A stretch of DNA of 64,000 bases from the NCBI GenBank assembly GCA_026545225.1, contig CM048853.1, positions 41,618,755 through 41,682,754 on the forward strand. The letters run 5' to 3'. The notes beneath the pieces were generated by a model. It did not search any database. It was not told the origin of the DNA and saw only the letters and a program-made list of their open reading frames with translations. The DNA comes from Cornus controversa. Lineage: Eukaryota; Streptophyta; Magnoliopsida; Cornales; Cornaceae. The position numbers and the translations under genes are program-made. Positions 59,826-64,000 of this stretch are shown piece after piece (the first letter of the stretch is position 1; each line of letters begins with the position of its first letter).

Positions 59826-60290
59826 GTGGGATACTCAACACTTTCTCTATGCTCTCTCTCCCTCATTAATCTCTTGATTTATCAAAGGAAATGGGAACTA
59901 ATTTTTGATCTGAATCTATAATTCTCCTCCTATTTCTCATTATGTACACGTATATATATATTGTATATCAGTAAAAAATGTACAAGATAGTATTTTTCAT
60001 TACGACTTGAGATTGTTTAGGCTAATTTAATCGTTGACAGTTACGTGAATGTTTTATTTTCATCCTTCCCGTGGTTTCCATGTATGTACTCACTCTCTCA
60101 ATTTAGCTTTATGATTTTTTATTTTCTTTTTCTTTTTCTGGCAGCGTAAAAATTCATTATAAATCAATTCATAATACATCCCGAGCAACCACCTCTACTA
60201 ACCATGGTGGGAAACTACTTACATATGATGACTCATTCTTACTCTGAATTTCTGAAAGAATAAAAAAGAAAAAGAAAACAGAAGGTTGTA
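59826..60290. other. RPS15 intron and breakpoint region
   Basis: Ordinary intron-like AT-rich text up to the CTGGCAG at 60141-60148. After that comes unrelated sequence with A-rich AAAAAAGAAAAAGAAAAC near 60260-60282. Confidence 0.45.
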
Positions 60291-60299
60291 GGAGCCTTG

Positions 60300-60905
60300 T
60301 GCAAAAAGTTCTGACTTTGCAAACCATTTTACTAAGAATTTCTGCCATTGAGTTGCACTTTACTGGCACCCATCTTAAAGAAAATACCGGCTGCTCTTGG
60401 ATTAAGGCCAGAATATCTTCACAACAATTTCTTCGAGGCGAAGGATGGACCCCCCTCTTCCAGTACCATAGAAGGAATCTGATTCAAATATTACCCAAGT
60501 AAGACCCTAATATTGAACCTGTTAAATATCTGAACGAAGCAGCAATGATTCCGCCACAAGAGGACTGGAAATTTTGCCCAAAAAGAATGATTCAGCTCTA
60601 TAAATTTTACTTTCAGAATCCTGAAAAACCATACCTTCTCCTGCTAACCCGGATCTACCATTGGATGAAGCATCTACGTTCACCTTTAGTAATCCCAAAG
60701 GAGGTGGCAACCACTGCTCTGTAGAGCTAGGGTCACCATTACAAACCACCTGTGGATGACTAGTGGTACTCATCTCCATTGTAGCAGCAAACTTATAACA
60801 TTGCAAAGTAGCTCTGGCCACAATTGCTACTGGATTCAACTCATCAGTCCGAAAATACCAATTGTTGTGGGCTTTCCATAGTTGCCCACAACTAGAAGAT
60901 GCCAT
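60300..60905 (-). pseudogene. LINE-type RNase H domain pseudogene
   Basis: The minus strand reads CGQLWKAHNNWYF (end of the zinc-binding reverse-transcriptase region), PPPLGLLKVNVDASSNGRSG (first catalytic Asp), and MVFQDSESKIYRAESFF with PLVAESLLLRSD (Glu region). A stop follows, then VIFESDSFYGTG (next Asp), a frameshift, and CCEDILALIQEQPVFSLRWV with KCNSMAEILSKMV (usually RSCN-x-x-AH-x-LAK). It belongs to the plant LINE RNase H family. Oriented against RPS15 and likely part of what split it. Confidence 0.8.
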
Positions 60906-61159
60906 TCCAAACTTGTCCTTGTCTCAATCTTCAACCCATAATCTAAACTTATTAGTCCACCATTTTAACCAGTTTACACAATGCTCCTATTCAAATCGAA
61001 TTCATAGTGGACTAAGACGGCAAACCAATTGGGCTACTAGGTAGCGGCATGGAAGATGTTCCACTTATTCCATTTCTTAAACTGCAGCTTTTACACATGT
61101 CATCCTCCATTATATTACGCTGCAAGCTTAGCTAGAATAGGAAGTCCGGAAGAGCCATG
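60906..61159. other. Spacer, nothing recognised
   Basis: Between the LINE fragment and the LTR at 61160. It may include more eroded LINE. Confidence 0.3.
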
Positions 61160-61445
61160 TGGTCTACACACTTACTATAGGCATAGACGTAGAGGATGAT
61201 TTAGGATTTATTTTATTTTTATATTTTACTTTATTTATTTATTTAGGGTTTTTATTTGATATTATAGTTTTAGTATAGTACTATTCTTATGTTTTAGTAT
61301 TATTAAGAGTGATTACAGTGATTTTTTCCTCCTATTTCTTTTTCTTCTCCCTTATTTTTCTTCTTATCTCTCATTCTCTTTTCTCTCGTTCTCTCTTATT
61401 CTACATTAATTTTGACATCGAAGTGACCCTACCCGTCCTACATCA
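61160..61445 (+). repeat. Chromovirus LTR, plus orientation, inverted partner of 61946-62228
   Basis: TGGTCTACACACTTACTATA ... CTACATCA, 286 bp. It shares GATGATTTAGGATTTATT and TTTATTTAGG with the reverse complement of the other LTR. It is followed by a PBS. Confidence 0.75.
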
Positions 61446-61448
61446 GTT

Positions 61449-61460
61449 TGGTATTAGAGC
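61449..61460 (+). promoter_or_regulatory. PBS-like site
   Basis: TGGTATTAGAGC differs by one base from the initiator tRNA-Met complement, in place after the LTR. Confidence 0.75.
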
Positions 61461-61929
61461 AAATGATCCATAACAACAATCACCGTTGAAAACAATATAC
61501 CTCAAATAAGCCACTGGTCATCATGTTCTTCACCTTAAAAAATCCATTACTGCTATGTAAACCATTGGCCACAACACATACCCTACCATCACAAATCTGA
61601 ACACCATCAATGGTGCAACATACTTACAGTCCTCTCCATTGCCACTAGAACTTGCAACTACCATCGCTTGCCATGTCGATCAAACGTTAACAGAACAACT
61701 CTCTATGCCGGAATCTTCTTTAGCCATTGACTTCTTGCATCATAGTCATTCCTTTTGTTATCATCGACCATCAGATCTTCGTCGTTAGCGCGTTCTCAAG
61801 CTATCGTCGTCGTCAGGTCCCCGCGTGGTTGTTCGTCTCTCGTTGTCGTCATCCTCCACCTTCACCGAAGCAGTCTCGTTGTTCGTTGTGGCCTTGTCGT
61901 CGATTGTGGTCTCGCTGTCGATTGCGGCT
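61461..61929. other. Interior between two head-to-head LTRs
   Basis: Non-coding remnant of two gag leaders facing each other. The CGTCGT-rich right part (61780-61925) gives chance Arg/Ser frames. No gag domain recognised. Confidence 0.45.
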
Positions 61930-61941
61930 ACTCTGATACCA
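61930..61941 (-). promoter_or_regulatory. PBS-like site, minus strand
   Basis: TGGTATCAGAGT on the minus strand, one base from the canonical PBS, four bases after the LTR end. Confidence 0.75.
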
Positions 61942-61945
61942 AAAT

Positions 61946-62228
61946 TGATGCAGAACATGTGAGAGAATGACAGAGGAAGAATAAGAGAGAAAGAGAAGAA
62001 AAGTAGAGGAAGAAATCTTTGAACAACAATCTTTGTAATTAATCAATTATCATGAAAAAGTTAGTTATTAATGTATCAACCCATATATATATAAGCATAA
62101 GAATAGAATCATACTTAAACTATAATACCAAATATAAAATCCTAAATAAATAAGGAATGTAAAATGTAAAAATATAATAAATCCTAAATCATCCTTTACG
62201 TCTACACCTATAGTAAGTGCGTAGAGCA
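61946..62228 (-). repeat. Chromovirus LTR, minus orientation
   Basis: The minus strand reads TGCTCTACGCACTTACTATA ... TTCTGCATCA, 283 bp. It lies 3' of a chromovirus pol and 5' of a PBS, so it has the position of an LTR shared by two tandem elements. Confidence 0.75.
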
Positions 62229-63598
62229 CGTGACTCATCAAGATCTCCATCAATTCTCCCCGATTGAAAAGAACTCTCCTCCGGAGAGTGAAGCTCGTGA
62301 TACTGCTCCAAAAGATCTGGGTAAATACGTCAAAACTCATCGTCTGTGATTCATGTGTCTGTCATCTGTATCCGGACGAATAACAATAATCTGAAGGTCA
62401 AGTATATCTGCAATCTCATCTGTACTCCACGGCATCGGTGGAAGAACTGGCACTAGTACTGGTACTGATGAAGATGCAACTGCAACTCCACCTGTGGGTG
62501 TATTTGTTGAAAAAACATGAGGCTCAAAGGTGCCTCACTAAGGAAACAACTCCTTCACATTGAGTTGAACTAATACTCATATCAGATGGTAAGTCAAGTA
62601 AATATGCATTAGGTCCCAACTACGAAGGGTACAAAATGGTCCAATAGCACGGGCATGTAATTTCTTAAAGGAGTTCTTAGGTTAGCACCTTGGGAATACA
62701 CAAGAACCATAACATAATCTCCTTCGTTGAATTCTTGATTCTTACGATGAGCATGAACAACAATTTTATATTTTTCATTACTTGAAGCAATTTTCCGTCA
62801 TGTTTGGCATGAATATCATGAATGTGCTGGTCAAAGGAATTAGCGGACTCAGAGAGAGATTGGATTCAGGTGGCAATGGAATAAGGTCAGCAGGCAAGAG
62901 GAAAATCATAACCTATTGACTGAGCTATTATATGCAGCCTCAGTGGCCGACAACAACAAAATTCCCTGATGCTCTCCAACTCGACACCTAAGTAGATCTC
63001 CTAGTCTTTTATTTATGACCTCAGTTTTAGGTAAAATGCCTATACGAATTTTAGGTTAGTCCAAAAAGTTTCCAAAGTGTCTTCCGAAAGTAACTCACGA
63101 ACTTGACATCCCTATCAGAACATTGCAATTGGGCAATCCATGGAGCGTAATAATTTACCTAAAGAACAACTTAGCCACATACGAGGCATCAGCTGTCCTG
63201 CTACATGGAATGAAGTGTGCAATCTTAAAAAACCTATTCACAACAACTAGAATAGATTAATGTCCTCTAATGGTCTTAGGCAACCCTAGAACAAAATTCA
63301 TGTTAAGATCTTTCCACGGTGCTTTCGGGACAGACAAATGGGTATGGAATATAGTGTTCCTCTTCCTAGCTTTAGCTAACATACACGTGCGACACTAAGA
63401 AACAACTCTAGCAATCCCTTTAAAGACGACCGATAAAATCTATCCTCTATTGGAAAACTGTCTTATCTCTACTAAAGTGACCAACAATTCCTCTAGCATG
63501 AAATTCCCAAACTAAGAAGTCTCTAATCCATATTCGAGGAATGCATAGCCTGGAACCTCAGAATAGATAATTGTCTCTAATCACAAAGTTAACTTGGG

Positions 63599-63815
63599 GG
63601 GCTCATTGAGCACCTCCCCAAGCCTCAATCAAGCTAAAAGAAGATTCTTTGCTCTTAGTTCTTTATTCTTTTTGTTTTAGGGTCCAATTGTAAATCTTTG
63701 GAGTCTCTTTTGTCTTTTGTAATAGCTTGAGGCTATAGTTTCTTTTGTTGTGTTGTTCTGAGCTGCATCCCTTGTTTGGGCGCTCTTCAATGAAATCTTA
63801 CTTATAAAAAAAATA
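63599..63815 (+). mobile_element. LINE-like 3' fragment with A-run, inserted in the chromovirus pol
   Basis: Splits the pol between NGNHRD and VNFVIRD. The plus strand has T-rich 3'-UTR-like text, GGGCGCTCTTCAATGAAATC and an AAAAAAAA run at 63806-63813. That resembles 5'-truncated plant LINE 3' ends. A target duplication was not resolved. Confidence 0.55.
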
Positions 63816-63860
63816 TATATACAATCTCTATGATTACCATTTTGAACCCCAAAATTGGAC

Positions 63861-63987
63861 AAATGGACTGTAGTTGTAGCACGAGCTTTTATATATAATC
63901 TCTATGATTCCCAAATGGATTGCAGTTGTAGCACGAGCTTTTCTGCTCGATCTCCTTAAAAGCTCGTGCTACAACTGCAGTCCATTT
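63861..63987. repeat. Fold-back hairpin and direct repeat in chromovirus pol
   Basis: Arms 63913-63942 and 63958-63987 are inverted 30-mers with one mismatch and a 15-nt loop. A further direct copy of the left arm lies at 63861-63890. ATAATCTCTATGATT repeats nearby (63826 and 63896). The arm is RNase H coding sequence (FKWTAVVARAF on the minus strand). Confidence 0.9.
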
Positions 63988-64000
63988 GAACTCCCCTTTC

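Larger units (their letters stand above)
62230..64000 (-). pseudogene. Chromovirus pol remnant, minus strand, rearranged
   Basis: Same family as 4700-6865. Reading the minus strand from the right edge: KGEFKWTAVVARAFKEIEQK (start of RNase H), a fold-back rearrangement, FGVQNGNHRD, then an inserted LINE-like fragment. Next are VNFVIRDNYLF-stop-GSRLCIP, VWEFHARGIVGHFSRDKT (zinc finger), [32 protein letters not shown] and LSESANSFDQHIHDIHA. It ends with QEFNEGDYVMV, LEQYHELHSPEESSFQ and GRIDGD before the LTR. Most of RNase H is gone, and frameshifts and stops are frequent. Confidence 0.85.

Noticed and set aside
60141..60148. CTGGCAG as the acceptor of RPS15 exon 3
   Set aside because: The following text (CGTAAAAATTC) does not code for the expected FSRGLTRK segment in any frame.

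Overview
This is nuclear DNA of a flowering plant, probably a eudicot. The signs are a plant linker histone H1 gene with its usual intron, the first exons of a cytosolic ribosomal protein uS19 (RPS15) gene with telo-box promoter motifs, the remains of a plant cytosolic cysteine synthase gene, and many plant LTR retrotransposons, LINEs, a SINE and terminal-inverted-repeat transposons. The sequence is AT-rich and most of it is decayed transposon. No bacterial-style operon or CRISPR array was seen.

Region 1-11.1 kb (minus strand) is a dead O-acetylserine (thiol) lyase / cysteine synthase gene. Eight of its exons can still be read in order from an ATG at 11056 down to 31. It carries two nonsense codons, a +2 frameshift, a lost splice acceptor, changed PLP-binding loops and two missing stretches. 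Exon 6 is split by a 5.3-kb hAT-like element with a perfect 8-bp target duplication (3572-8904). That element contains a Mutator-like element (3768-8398), which contains a decayed chromovirus pol with its 3' LTR. The intron after exon 6 contains a small non-autonomous LTR element (1624-3487) inserted in a CA microsatellite.

Region 11.4-23.6 kb is non-coding. It holds a LINE RNase H scrap and a direct segmental duplication (B1-A2-B2-A3, with an older A1 copy). B1 is interrupted by a 1.16-kb solo LTR. Region 24.2-25.5 kb is the only gene that looks intact, histone H1 on the minus strand. A tRNA-type SINE lies at 26.8 kb. A large element with TTA target duplications (27445-35469) carries a complete but defective Ty1/copia retrotransposon.

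Region 35.5-47.3 kb is old repeat debris: an RTE-type LINE, Tat/Ogre-like LTR pieces and several minisatellites. Region 47.3-56.6 kb is a minus-strand Ty3/gypsy Tekay/Del-like element. An Athila-like solo LTR sits inside its 3' LTR, and its 5' LTR is truncated. After an AT-rich spacer, 59.4-59.83 kb holds the promoter and first two exons of RPS15; the rest of that gene is not found. The right end has a minus-strand LINE RNase H pseudogene, two head-to-head chromovirus LTRs, a degenerate minus-strand chromovirus pol with a LINE-like 3' fragment inserted, and a fold-back hairpin at the window edge.

The genes do not form a pathway. The window is best read as a gene-poor, transposon-rich interval with one live histone gene, one orphaned ribosomal-protein 5' end and one inactivated sulfur-assimilation gene. 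I found no convincing new molecular system; the main value is the well-resolved nested insertion record and a few unusual rearrangements.
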